NCBI GenBank assembly: GCA_033297205.1
Contig: MU859076.1
Location: 186,001 to 250,000 of the forward strand
Origin: Pseudoneurospora amorphoporcata
Taxonomy: Eukaryota > Ascomycota > Sordariomycetes > Sordariales > Sordariaceae
DNA: 64,000 nucleotides
Reading direction: 5' to 3'
The position numbers and the translations under genes are program-made. Shown piece by piece: positions 44,053-56,028 of the stretch. Every line of letters starts with the position of its first letter. Position 1 is the first letter of the stretch. The notes below the pieces were generated by a model. The model saw nothing but the letters and a program-made list of their open reading frames with translations, searched no databases and was not told the DNA's origin.

Positions 44053-46076
44053 GTGTTTTTATTTTTTTAATTTTTATTTTGCTCTTCCGTTTTGCTCCTT
44101 TTTGCTTCCGCTTCTTGACCATCGTTGTTTCCTTGCCTTGCCCTCTTTGGCTGTTCGCTTCCCCTTGGCTTTGTATCATTTTGGATGATAGCGATGATGA
44201 GTATGGTTGAAGCATGCTGCGTTTGTTGCGTGCGATTGAACCTTTCCCATCTGCTATGGAATCTTTCAGTATTTGATACCATATCTACCGTTTTCATAAA
44301 AACCGTCCACACCCTTCAACCATTCACTCGTTTCTTGCCTTGTACTGAAGGTCGATGCAGAGAAACTTGAGTTCATGTCTTGAAAGAGGCGCCTCTTCAA
44401 CCCCGCCGTCGTCGCCGTCGCCATGTCTGTACCGGAGCAGGCCGTCGTCTCTCTGGTGTAGCCATCGTCGGTCGGTGTCGAGGTGGGGGGGAGCAAAGAG
44501 GAAGAACTAGTTCACACGCGCAGAACCAAAAACCGACTTTGCTGTACGATTATGGCGCGTTGGATTGAAGAAGGAGTTGGAGAAGGACACCGGGAAATGT
44601 TCAGCAAGCGGGGGCGTTGTTTCGTTTCGTTTTCGAGCGGGCAAAACGATTTTCGATGATTCCAATGCATGGCACAACTTCCACCTCATTACCCGTTCGA
44701 AAAGTCAAGAAGCAAGAAAAAAGGAAAGAAACAGGTCGCTGAAACATTGGGGCTAATTCCTTAGGAACTGAAGCAACTAGTTTCCTCCGGTTCATTTACT
44801 CCCTGCCGGCCGTTTCCCCCAGGCGGCAGCGGGAAAAGGCTTCTCTTGATTCGGAATGGGTGGAGTTTGTCGGATTGGATTGGGATTTGGGTTTGGGATA
44901 TTATCATGACAGTTAATGAAGGAATGGGAAGAGAGAAGGGAGTTCTTGGGTTCTCGCTCAAACATTGTCAAAGCATTTCAACGGCATTTTTTTTTGTTTT
45001 TTGTTTTGGTTCAGAAAGGTTTTGTTTATTTTGGGTCTGTATATCTTTTTTCCCCTCTTTCATTACAGCGCTATAATGACTATAAATTGCTGTAGTTTTG
45101 AAAACATTTCTCTGTCCGCTATCATGGTGGTTAGTGCTTGATTCTGCGGATGTTGTCCATCACGGTCCCGAACGAGACATGACGCCCGATAACGTCAAAG
45201 ACCATGTCCATTGTTCGACATGAGCCTGTCACTTAATCGCAATCACAAACCAGGGCGGCAGATCTTCGAGCCTCCCATGCTAGCATCCGCGACATGGAAG
45301 GAATATTAACACTGCTGTCACGTAACCCGGGACGAAGGTGCGCCAAGACATCACTACACTAACACTTACACCCAACCACTGGGCAGCAAGGACCCGCATC
45401 AACATTCCAACTGCTCAGTTACCCATCGACTTTTCACCTCTATTTCACTTCCCCTTTGTCATAGAAATTGGACGGTGATTTCTTTTTCTTTCCGCAAACC
45501 CTGAGCGCTACATCGTGGGATCTCATCTTTTACATCCCCTGAAGTCTAGGTACCCTTACAATCATAGCTTACGGACCTGGACCTGTCGATATTCCGCTAG
45601 GGCGTTTCAGGCAGGAGAATGCAAGCGGCAGAAGCCTGTTTCTTGTTCCTGGCTAAAAGGTGGGCACACAACACCACCTTCCCTGTTAGTTGTTTACTTT
45701 TTCTAGGGAAACCCAACAGACTCCCGTCGTAGGTTCTCCACTGTGACTAGGTATAAAAACAGAACAATAACGGGCCACTAATAGCTCCCCTTAGCAATTA
45801 TCCATTCCAAGCTTGTTTGAAACTGAAAACTCCAGAGGCTTTTGAGCAATAGGCATTTCCAAATGGTAACCTAACGGAACACTAACAGATAACATCTTAC
45901 TGGCCGGCCAAATCCTCACCAAACGGACAGCCAGCCAGGATGTCTACGCCAACCACAGCGAAACGGACAGCCAGCCCCAGAGAGCTACCTCATCAAATTT
46001 AGTGTAACGTCATGACCTTGGTCAACCAAGGCAGCGTGTCTTCTAAGCGCAACCATCGTACCATGTCCCCTCCATT
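44053..46076. other. 2-kb region without a supported gene
   Basis: 3' sequence of the small-protein gene, then AT-rich and mixed sequence. Possible alternative acceptors for its last intron lie at 44207-44208 (GATGATAG) and about 44357-44358 (GATGCAG). Otherwise nothing coding is recognised. Confidence 0.45.
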
Positions 46077-47946
46077 ATGTCCAAGGAATTATCTTCCGTT
46101 CGTCAGCAACTGCTTTCTCGCAGCCGACGTTCGAATTCCTACAGCTTCAGCAGACGACGACACATCGAACGGAGACACGGAGACACGCGCGGACGTACAG
46201 TACGGTACCTCTACTCCAACATTTGCCCCTCACCACCACCTTGCCCCTGGCCTCCGAAGGATTCCAACCAGGGGTTTCGCTGCTTCACCAACCTGCAAGC
46301 GTTTTACCCCTCTTCTCCAGAATTCGAAGCCACCTTACCCTTACCTCAGCAACGTCTAGGCGCGGGCGTGGGCTTTGGTGGCGGATTGCTTTTTGTTGTT
46401 TTGGAAACTCGGACCGCTGGCTGCTCTGTCTGCTGCTGCTGTTATCCATACAACTACAAACCACTACGCACAAGCCGCTAGCGCAATAGTCGTGCATAGC
46501 ATCTACACTGCCTTGGCTCACGGCTTGGTCCTGGTGGAGGTTGGCCTGTGCGGCAGCCCGCTTTATAGATACCTCGTCCAGCTCGGCAAACGTCTCCTAA
46601 GCAAGCTGGCTTGGTCCAGAAAGAACAAGCTCTTAAGTCAGCTACGCCGTAGCATGATCTTGATATCCTCGCCTTCGTCGGATCGCGACAGCACCACAGG
46701 TGGCGGTGGTCAGCAGCAAGCCGCTCCCTCCTCCTCCTCCGCTCGACAGAGCAGGGACGAAGGGGCGGCTTCCAACCATGCTGGTCGTCCTAGGCCTTCT
46801 ACAGCGACTTCCCGCGGCGGCTTCGCCAGCCATGAGCGGTCGACACGGGATGGAATGATCGACTGCGTGGATGAAGAAGACGACGACGGCGAGGAAGCAG
46901 AAGAAGCGCGGCAAGACAGCGGAAGTGGAAGCGATGTCGAGATTGAACATGCCATAGACGCGCCGCAATCACCACCGCCAGATTACTCACGACCGCGACC
47001 ACCAATGTCACCACAATCACAAAGCACCAGCTCACCAGCACCACCAGAACGACCACCACCTCCACCACCAAAATCACCCAAAAAGAAGACGCTACCAGGC
47101 GACCCAGCCTACGTCTCACCCATAGGCAAAATCGGCCCAATAGGCAGCATCCCCAAGATCTCTTCCCCCAGCAACAGCGAAAAGGGCGGCATCTCCGTCC
47201 CCCCCTCTTCGCGCCCCCAACTTCTCCCCTATATCGGCTGCTTTCTAAAAGGCAAAACCGTCGACGAGTACGGGGACATTATCGACCCCCAAACAGGCAC
47301 AATCCTCGCGCGCGCGGGCGGGGATCTGCCTTCGATTGTGGGGAGACAGGTGTCCAACAACCAAGGGGATATCTTGGGGGATGAGGGAGAATTGCTGGGC
47401 TATGTGGCTGATGTTGAGATTGGGAAGACGGCTGCTTCAGCAGCGCCAACACCGATGATGAGTCTCGCAGAGGTGCTGAGCAAAAACAAGGCGGCCTTGA
47501 TGGTGGATCATGAAGGGAATATTTTGGATGCGCAGGGGAGTGTGGTGGGCAAGTTTTTGGATAAGATTAATCCTATGCATAAAGAACGACAAGAGAAGGA
47601 GGAGAAGGAGAAGAAGCAGAACGGGAAGGGGAAGGGGAAAGCCAGAGAGGAGGAGGGTGGGGGGATACCTGCGCCTCAATATGAGGAGACTGAGGATGAG
47701 GATGAGGAAGAGGGAGCTCCTGAGGAGGCGGAAAAGCCACAGCGCGAACAATCAAGACCGCCAAGGAGGACGGAAGAAGAGAGGAGGGCAAACGCGGCTG
47801 CGTGGAGAAAGGAGAATCCGGAAGAGAGCCCGTCGGATATCTTTCTGGATGTCAAGTCCACGACGGAGGGCATCCAGTTGACGATTCGGATTCCCACTGT
47901 GTTTGGGAATGGGCAACAGTTGAAGCCGAATATTTCGTTTTCTTGA
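46077..47946 (+). CDS. DUF3659/LEA-like repeat protein with apparent frame break near its N-terminus
   Basis: The downstream part is a solid frame to 47946; its first in-frame ATG is 46654, giving 430 aa. It has a Ser/Gly/Gln-rich region, an acidic patch, a long Pro-rich stretch (RPRPPMSPQ, PPPPPPKSPKKK), then two to three DUF3659-type units (LKGKTVDEYGDIID, GRQVSNNQGDILGDEGELLG, VDHEGNILDAQGSVVGKF). A Lys/Glu-rich segment and a beta-rich end (GIQLTIRIPTVFGNGQQ) follow. Coding-like sequence continues upstream of 46654 in this frame (LGPLAALSAAAVIH, hydrophobic) back to about 46403. There the plausible reading switches to a frame opening at ATG 46077 (LPLPQQRLGAGVGFGGGLLF). No intron fits, so an insertion or assembly error in the T-rich GCTTTTTGTTGTTTTGG is likely. 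The exact start is unresolved. Function unknown; same repeat family as the gene at 50685. Confidence 0.62.
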
Positions 47947-50684
47947 GCAGCATTTGTATGGACTGGGTTTGTGTCAGGAAATGGGACAAGAGCAGGAGTT
48001 TATGGGAGTTTGCAAGACGGATATAATGGTTGAGAAGGGGGAAGAGAGCATTAAAGCTAGCAGTACCTGTACATACAGCAACTTCACCAACAGTTACAGA
48101 AACAAAGCATGGCAAAACTAAAGGTAAACAAAATAAAAATGCTTCACAAGTGGGACTGGGGAAACGACGACGGGCATTCCCCTTCCAGCAGCTCCAGATC
48201 TCCTTCCAAAAAGAGGGAAGCGCCGGCTCTGCCACGGTGAGAGCGCGGGGAAAACTCCGTTCGAAGACTGGACCCTGGGCGGGTAAAGCGGGCAGGCTGG
48301 AGACGGAGGAAGAAAAGCTAAGAAATGGAATCAAGATCGTAGGGCGGAACTTGGAGGAAAGAAGACAAGCGAGACCAAGTTTCCCAAAAGTCTCGACCAA
48401 GTCCCTGAAAGTCCCCTCCGACCCCCCCCCCCCCGGTCAGCCACCCACCCAACCACAACCCACCAGCTGGAAATCAGGTTTTCTGGAACATGTGGAAGAC
48501 GTTGGCTAGAAACCTTTGAGAACTCCGTTGCGGGGCATGATGGACTAACGGCCCGAAATCGAAGAGATCCGGCTAGGTATGCCTGTCTCCGTATCTAGTG
48601 TACACTACCTTAATGAGGTAACATGACGTTGCTCCCGCCCTAGCTGGTGATGTGGGTTGCGAGGTAAGCTTTCAACAACCCATCCAACATCCAACACTTG
48701 GAGCACAACCGCTCATAGGTGCGCCTCGCTAGCGTCTCGGACATGAAACAAGATAAAGGCCTAGTTACAATAACTGGGGACACGATAATATAGTACGATA
48801 TATGTTGATCTTCTTACGAGCAAGGCGAGAGGAATTCCACTACCCTACTGTGGAAGCCTTACGACAACATGCTCCGGACTTGACTTCTATTTGTGTATCA
48901 TCCCGCGTGCGTAAGACCGTCACAGAACAGACGATGGATGGTGATTGGATGGTGGCGAAGAATAGCGGCAGAGCTAAACGTAAACAGGATAAAAATCTTC
49001 AGGACTTTGGTTGGGTACCTGAATTTACGGATGGAAGACAACTAAACGCGGTGGGACTGCCCACTGGAACCTTTAAGGAAACGTGGAGGGCGTGAGAGAT
49101 ATCAAAACCACTTACACTAACTACACTAGTGAATTCTCCGAAATCAAGGTTAGTACAACCTCACCTCATCTCAGCTTGCTTCTTTTCCTCTACATACCTG
49201 GTGTTGTCTCACTTGTCTAACGTTCAGCAACGGCGGGATAAACGCCGTACGCGCCAGACAACACACCTTTTGGCTGAGATAGCGACTTGGTATCAAGGTT
49301 TTAACTTTGCCACAATGATAAAAAGAGCTTCAAGCCACACTTTCATGTGAAAACCGGCGGGTCAATCAGAATGACCTGTCGTCCATGGCAAGGAGTGATT
49401 GTTGTAGGATTCCATGGGAGAAGTACAAGACTTCCACAAGTTCTTCATGGCATGATCCAATGAGAGCTCTGGGATAGGTGGTTCTCCAACTCCGAAACCC
49501 ACAGGCCGCTGACAGCCTCAACGACATGTGTTACATGCGGCATGGTTCATCCCGGACCTTTCCCCAAGTGTCTCGAGGTTGCATTGCTTCCGTTGTGGCT
49601 CCCCTCCGTCATCCTGCCTCATGCCCTTTTTACTTCCACTCTTCTGTTCATGTTTGGCCATACGGCACTCCATGGTATCGAGTTCTCGAACCTCTCTGAA
49701 ATCCAATGGGCATGTTAATGCCTGTCTCTGCCATACATTGCCTCGAGATTGCCGAGATTGCGTATGAAAAGTGGGAAAAGTCGATCCCTTCGGTCTAGTC
49801 CAGTGATCATCTCGTCTTCCTCGTCCGATAAGTATTGACAAACAGTTACCGCATCACATTTTCGTACGGTCTTTATCCCTTAACTTTTTCCTTTCGTACA
49901 AGGTCGATAGGCAGGAACAACCACCGTTGCCAAGATTCTAGCCATGCCATGCTTTCGAAGCAAGGAAGGAAGGAGGCAACTACCTCTCGTAACTTCCATG
50001 TTTCTTTGATGATGATGATTTTCTTCTCTTTCCTTCCAGGTTTGTTGGGGCCCGCTCGAGCCACGCTCGAGCTATCCGCCTTTCGCGAGCGATGCCGTAC
50101 CTACATCACTGCCGTTGAAGATGTCTGATAGGTTGGTTTTCCCACCACTTACACCACCTTATACACTCCCATATACTTGAAACCGGACCTGTGGCGTCAA
50201 CACATCCTCGCACTTGCTTCCGAGTGGCTGCTCACAACTTTCTGTATGCCCAAGTGTCGGTGTCTGTGTGGAAGGATCGTGCCTGCCCTTCACCCCATTA
50301 CCTCGATGGAGACCGGGAAGGTACTGTGTGAGGTAGAATGAACAAGAGGGGAGAGGACTAGGGATTTGACTCAACACACTGCGAAACCCAAAAGACTGCT
50401 CCGTGACGTAACCCGTTAAACTGCGATGACGTCCAGGATATCGAAACCAAAGACTCTTTGGACTGTCTGCATCACATACTGACGCAGGAAGAAAGGGACT
50501 CGGACAGAAAAATATAAAGGGTTCAAATACCGACTCGTAGTTCCGTCGTCTGGGAAGTCTTGGTTCAACTTCATTAGCAAGACTATTATTGCAACTTAAT
50601 AACACATACCTTATACCCGCATGGGCACAACCTAACTTTATCCCACAACACCCACACACAATCAACACGCCACAACTATCAACC
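47947..50684. other. 2.7-kb intergenic region
   Basis: No supported gene. A 97-codon plus-strand frame (48802-49095) has no recognisable domain and no conserved look. A C12 run lies at about 48424-48435. The last 170 bases hold a TATA box and CA-rich leader. Confidence 0.5.
50513..50519 (+). promoter_or_regulatory. TATA box of the LEA/DUF3659 gene
   Basis: TATAAAG lies 166-172 bp upstream of the ATG at 50685, with a CA-rich leader between (ACACCCACACACAATC). Plausible core promoter. Confidence 0.4.
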
Positions 50685-53600
50685 ATGAGCGACATCGCCA
50701 AGAAAACCCTCCCCGCTGACGCTCAGCAGCCCACGAGCGCCAAAACAGCCGACACCACCTCCCAACCCGACCCCTCTGCTCCTCGCTCCGCCAAGGCTGG
50801 CGAGGAAGGTGCCTCCAATGTCACTGACTCCGAGTCCTACTCCCCAGAGGCTGGGTCGGAGTATACCCACGAGAAGCAGGGCGGCGGCGAGCAACTCGAG
50901 GGCATTGAAGAGGAGTCTCGGAAGATCCAGATGAAGGACGATGAGGAGGGAGACGAGAAGCCTTCCAGTGATGACTTCGAGAAGCTCGAAGGAGAAGGTG
51001 ATGATGCAAGAACGGAGCTAGAGGCTCAGTCCCGAGAGCAGCCGGATTTTGATGCTGATGATGATGAGACTGAGGAGACCCAGTCCAAGGATCAGACTCG
51101 GGGTGACGAAGCTGCTTCTGCCATTCCTGCGACCGAGGACGGCAACAAGACTGAGGAGCAACCTGCTCCTTCGGAGTCCGAAGCTACCGGAAAGACTTCG
51201 CTGCTCACCGAGCAAGCCAAGGAAGCTCTCGACAGGGCCTCCGAGGACCAGCCCACTGATGAAGCGCGCGAGTCTTTCCTCCAGTCGGCCAAGAGCGGTC
51301 TGACTGCTGGAAGCACCATGACTGGCGCGACCAAGGAGACTGGCGAGACCGCCACTTCTGAGGCGCAGTCGCAGTCGCAGGAACAGACTTCACAACCTCA
51401 GGCTTCGCATCCCGGTGATGAAGACACCGCCACGGAAACCAGGACTGCCCCCAGCGAGTATACCGCTACCGAATCTCAGGCGCCGAAGACCGGGGCTTCA
51501 CAAGCCGGTACTTCGCGCCCCAGCGACGGAGTCTCCGGGGAGCAGCAGTACGCCCGCTCCGTCACCTTCGACGAGTCGCAAAACAAGTCCCAGGAGGCAC
51601 CGACCGAATACACCGGCGACGAATCTGGCTCCGCAACCGGAACCGAACAGACGGCCACACAAACCGGCACCGGCTACACCCAATCGCAAACCGGCACCCA
51701 GTCCCAAACCCAGCCCTCGCACCCTTCGGACGAAATCTCCGGTACGGATCAATACCCCCAAACCGGCACCGGAACAACGACCTACGACTATGGCGCCCCC
51801 ACCGTCACTCAAGCCGACCAAACCGGAACGGGAACAACCACGTACGACTATGGCGCCCCCACCGCTACTCAAGCCGGCCAAACCGGTGCCACTGGCGAGT
51901 CCGTTACCGTTGCCGAGGACCTTGACTTCTCGGTGCTGAAGAACGGCAGGGTAAACAAGGGCGGTAACGTCGTCGACTCCGATGGCAAGGTCGTCGGCCG
52001 CGTCGTGTCGGGCATCCTGCAGTACCTCGTCGGCAAGAAGGTCGACGAGAACGGAGATATCTGGGCCGACAACGGAAAAGTGATTGGCAAGGCCGAGCCA
52101 ATTTCCGAGAGCGAGCGGGAGGACATGCTCAAGGAGGCTGGCCCCTTTGAGTCGTTCCCCGACGCCGTCGTTGACGGGAACGGTATGGTAGTCAGCAATG
52201 GCGAGTGGGTTGGCAAGGTTATCGAGGGCGATTTGAAGGTTCTCAGGGGCAAGAGCGTCGATGCCGATGGCGATATCATGGACAAGTCCGGAAACGTGAT
52301 TGGCCGCGCGGAGCGCTGGGAGCCCGAGCCCGAGCAGGAGCCTGAGCCGGAGCCGGAGGTGGATAGGAGCATCTTGGCCGGCAAGAGGGTCAACAAGGCG
52401 GGCAATGTTGTCGATAACGCCGGTGTTATCTACGGCCGCGTCGTGGAGGGTGATGTGCAGAAGATGGTTGGTCGCATGTGCGACAAGAACGGCAACATCC
52501 TCAGCGAGAGCGGTGATATCCTCGGCAGGGCCGAACTTGTCTCGGAAGGCGAACGCGAGGGCATGAAGGAGGGTCCCTTCTCTGAGCTCAAGGGCTGCAC
52601 CGTTGCCAAGGATGGAACCATTGTCACTCCTGGTGGTGATATCGTTGGCCGTCTCGTCCAGGGTGACGCCAAGCAGCTCTTTGGTCGTCCTGTTGATGAC
52701 GATGGCGATGTCATCGACAAGAACGGCAATGTCATCGGCCATGCTGAGCGCTGGACGCCTGAGGAGGTCGAGAGGAAGAAGAACCCCATGACTGGTCGCA
52801 GGGTCAACCGCGAGGGCAACGTTGTTGACGAAGACGGTAACATCATCGGCAAGTTGACTTCGGGTGACCCTCAGGCTTGCTCGGGTAAGGAGATCGACGA
52901 CGACGGTGATGTTATCGACAACAAGGGCACTGTTATCGGCCACTGCACCCTCCTCGAAGACATCAGAGCTGAGGAGTCACCTGAGGAGAAGGAGAAGAGA
53001 GAGCAGGTCGAGAAGGACAAGAAGCTGGCTCTCCAGATGGCTGTCTGCATCGAGCAGTGTCTTGACAAGATTCGTCCGATCTGCAAGATGATCACCGAGG
53101 TAAGTTTCTCCCATTCGTTTTCTGACTAGCTACCTGGCATAGCAGTCACTGACCGGCTACTTTTTCAACAACAGAAAATCGACAAGGCCGAACGCACTCC
53201 CGAGGATGAGCGTGACGAAGAGGCACTTGTCAAGGAGGTTAAGCCCTTGATTGAGGAAGGCGGTCGCATCCTCACCGAGGCCAAGGGCATCATCAAGGGT
53301 CTCGACCCTGATGGTCGCATCGCAGCCAATGCGAAGCACAAGACTGCTGCGCGTGAGGCCACTCCAGAGGAGTACCACTTGGCCGAAGTGCTCAAGGACC
53401 TCACTGGCGACGTTACCCAGTGCATCGAAAACGCCAGGAAGAAGCTTGAAGACATGCCGCATGCGAAGAAGGAGCTCAACCCTCTCTGGGGTCTTCTCAA
53501 CGAGCCACTCTTCCAGATCTTGGCTGCCGTTGGCTTGCTCCTGGCCGGTGTTCTTAACCTTGTCGGTAGACTGGTAGGTCTTGCCATCTCTACCCGTCAT

Positions 53601-53795
53601 TTTCTTGCTCTGGCGAATGGTGCTAACAGAGGCTTGCAGCTGGGCGGTCTTGGTCTTGGTGGTCTCGTTGATGGCCTCTTGGGCACTCTCGGTCTCAACC
53701 GCGTCCTCCAAGGTCTTGGTCTTGGTGCCGTTACCAAGAGCTTGACTGGAGGTGGCAAGAAGAAGAGCGGTGGTCTCTTGGGCCTAGGTGGCTAA
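50685..53795 (+). CDS. LEA-like protein with DUF3659 repeats
   Basis: Three exons (50685-53099, 53175-53573, 53640-53795) give 989 aa. Residues 1-410 are Glu/Ser/Thr/Gln-rich and disordered, with two 20-residue tandem units (YDYGAPT). Residues about 415-755 hold a series of DUF3659 units of about 20-45 residues each, with cores like GKxVDxxGDIxDxxGxVIGxA (VNKGGNVVDSDGKVVGRV, VDENGDIWADNGKVIGKA, VDDDGDVIDKNGNVIGHA). Residues 760-900 are charged, alpha-helical and contain Cys residues (VCIEQCLDKIRPICKMI). Then a hydrophobic helix (FQILAAVGLLLAGVLNLVGRL) and a Gly/Leu tail (LGGLGLGGLVDGLLGTLGL). The family is fungal, annotated as LEA domain or DUF3659, with no established biochemistry. Intron donors are GTAAGT and GTAGGT, the latter intron being in frame. 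The hydrophobic end suggests membrane association (inference). Confidence 0.9.
51761..51880 (+). repeat. two 60-bp tandem coding repeats
   Basis: Units 51761-51820 and 51821-51880 are nearly identical and encode QTGTGTTTYDYGAPT-type 20-residue blocks; a partial third begins at 51881. Likely to vary in copy number. Confidence 0.85.
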
Positions 53796-56028
53796 ATATG
53801 TGCTGGATAATATGGGACGTTTTCTTGTGCAATGTTTGGATAAGGTAATGTTTGATGTTTTGAGACTCCTGTTATGATGTTTGATGTTATGATGACTCCT
53901 GTTATGATAAGTAAATGTATGTTATGAATGAGTTTCACAGAATGTTAGTCTACTTAGTTTCTTTTCAAAACCTGCGTCATTCAGTCTCAATCTTCTCTCG
54001 TCTTGAACATGTTGAATTCAGGCATGACATTAGACTTGCTGAGTGCCATTTGATATGCCAGACTTGAGATGACGAAAACGGCAACGGACCTTGTCCTTCA
54101 GGACACTCCCGAGGCCGAGGAGGACAGGCGTCGAATCACACTCGATCTGAAGAAGTTGACTCACCACGTCTAAAATGTTAGTGTCAGCAAACCCGAGGGG
54201 ACGCATCACTTCCCCTACCCACTGCATATCGAGTGTGGGACGGAACAGATCCGAAGCATGAGACGGACGGAGATAGCAGATCTCGACTATGTATCACAGC
54301 CATCATCTCTGTTATCGCCGGTGTCAACTGTCAAGAAGGCTACGAGGTCAGTCAGGATGTTCCTGCATACCATGGAGGGATAACCCTGTCGAGATGGCCA
54401 AGAGCGGAAGACGGCCTTCTATTCGCTTGATGTTCGGTGAGCGGTTGATGTTGACATGGACATGGATGGAGGCTCATCAGTCATCACCAAAAGCAACATT
54501 TTGGATGGGGCCGTGGATCGGTGGACTTGGGCAAAGTGGATTTGCGGGGAGTTGGTGAAGGGCGATATCGGACGTCGCAATCCGACTGTCGCAGCTTGTG
54601 ATGGGGGGAGACGTGATTGGTCAATTCCGGCCAGAGCTTGAAGACTTGGACAAAAAGAGGACCTTGACGGTTTTGGTGACATGGTATGGTGATAGGAGCG
54701 ATGTCGGAGCTTTCAAAATGAACCTTCAGTTCCATCCTTTTGCTGCTTTGGTGGTGGTTAACCTTTGGAAGGTGAGAATTGAAGTTATTCAGAAACAGTG
54801 AAAGGCCATAATGAAAGAAAATTTTGGAAAGGTTCAGAGTCGCGCCCCCGCACATGTTTGTTGTTTTGCGGCTTGCCATGTGCGACACTAGCCAATGCAG
54901 GGGGGGATCACTCAGTAGCGTGCTTAATACACACATACGTGGCGGTGATTGTTCGGACTAAATATTCACCATATTTCGAGTCATGACATTCTGAAGAGGC
55001 AGTTGATGATGAAGTGTGAAGTTCGTATGCCGGCCAAGATCATCAAAAAACAAGATTACGGTGTATTCTACCACATAACAATCTGGCCTTTTCTCCGAAT
55101 TCATGTAAAAAGGACACATTGGACCGCATCAAGTTGCCTTGACCCCGTTGCAGAGTGCCGCGCCTTGATTTTCTCGGTGCCGTCCGTGATTGGTCTTGAT
55201 GACAGTGTCTTATGTGCCTAATGCATGTGGTCGTACTTGTTCCCAACAACGAACCAACTTGCCGTTGAAAGGGTCAAAAGTTAGCGTGTTAGGTATTCTG
55301 TAGGCGTGGACAAGATATCAACATGAAGTTAAACAAGGATCACGGGTCTTAGTAAGGCTCGGACAGAAGGAGCCGGCTGTTTCGTAGAAGAACAAGACTT
55401 TCAACTTTTGAAAGAGTGCCTATTCACAACCGCCACACATTGCCTTCTGGTGGAAAGATATGAAATATCAAAAAAGTTCAAAGGAATTGGCAAAAGCCAA
55501 AAGCCAATCACAAGGTCTTTACCGCAAGGGGTTGCTTCCTTCCGAAATCGCCACTATACATTGCCAGCAATAAGCCAGCCAGTGCCTGTCATTGGCTGAA
55601 ACCAACTAAATCTTGCCTATGAACCCCACAACGGCCTGACTGTCGCGACCATACCCCACACTATGACTATCGTGCTAAATTTTTGAGCGGCTGTCGACTC
55701 ACATCGCTCCCGGTTCCCGGTCTGAGGTAGTCGTCGCTACACTGACCATTCATCCATTGTTCGTTCATCTACAAGTTACCACACCACCTCCTTCGTAAGT
55801 CTTCTTTCTTCCCTTTCTTTCCTTCCCCATATCATCCATCACCACCGACCCTTTTGGTGTTTTCCTAGTATTACAGGAATCACCTTCAATTCGCCCTAAT
55901 ACCTATTTGCTGCTGCGTCCTCAGCCGACGATACTTCTCTAACAAAGCCACTGTTTACATAGCTTGTGGTTACCCCCCGCCGCCCGCTTGTAGCAGCACT
56001 ATCAACCTCCCATCCTCCCAAGGCCGCG
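53796..56028. other. 2.2-kb intergenic region
   Basis: 3' flank of the LEA-like gene (with a short repeated ACTCCTGTTATGAT at about 53865 and 53894) and upstream region of acetolactate synthase. The final 230 bases are CT-rich leader. No gene is recognised. Confidence 0.5.

Noticed and set aside
48802..49095. 97-codon ATG-initiated plus-strand frame
   Set aside because: No domain, hydrophobic helix or compositional signal distinguishes it from chance.
51498..52943. 481-codon frame antisense to the LEA-like repeat gene
   Set aside because: It is a reverse-strand image of the DUF3659 repeats and has no independent support.
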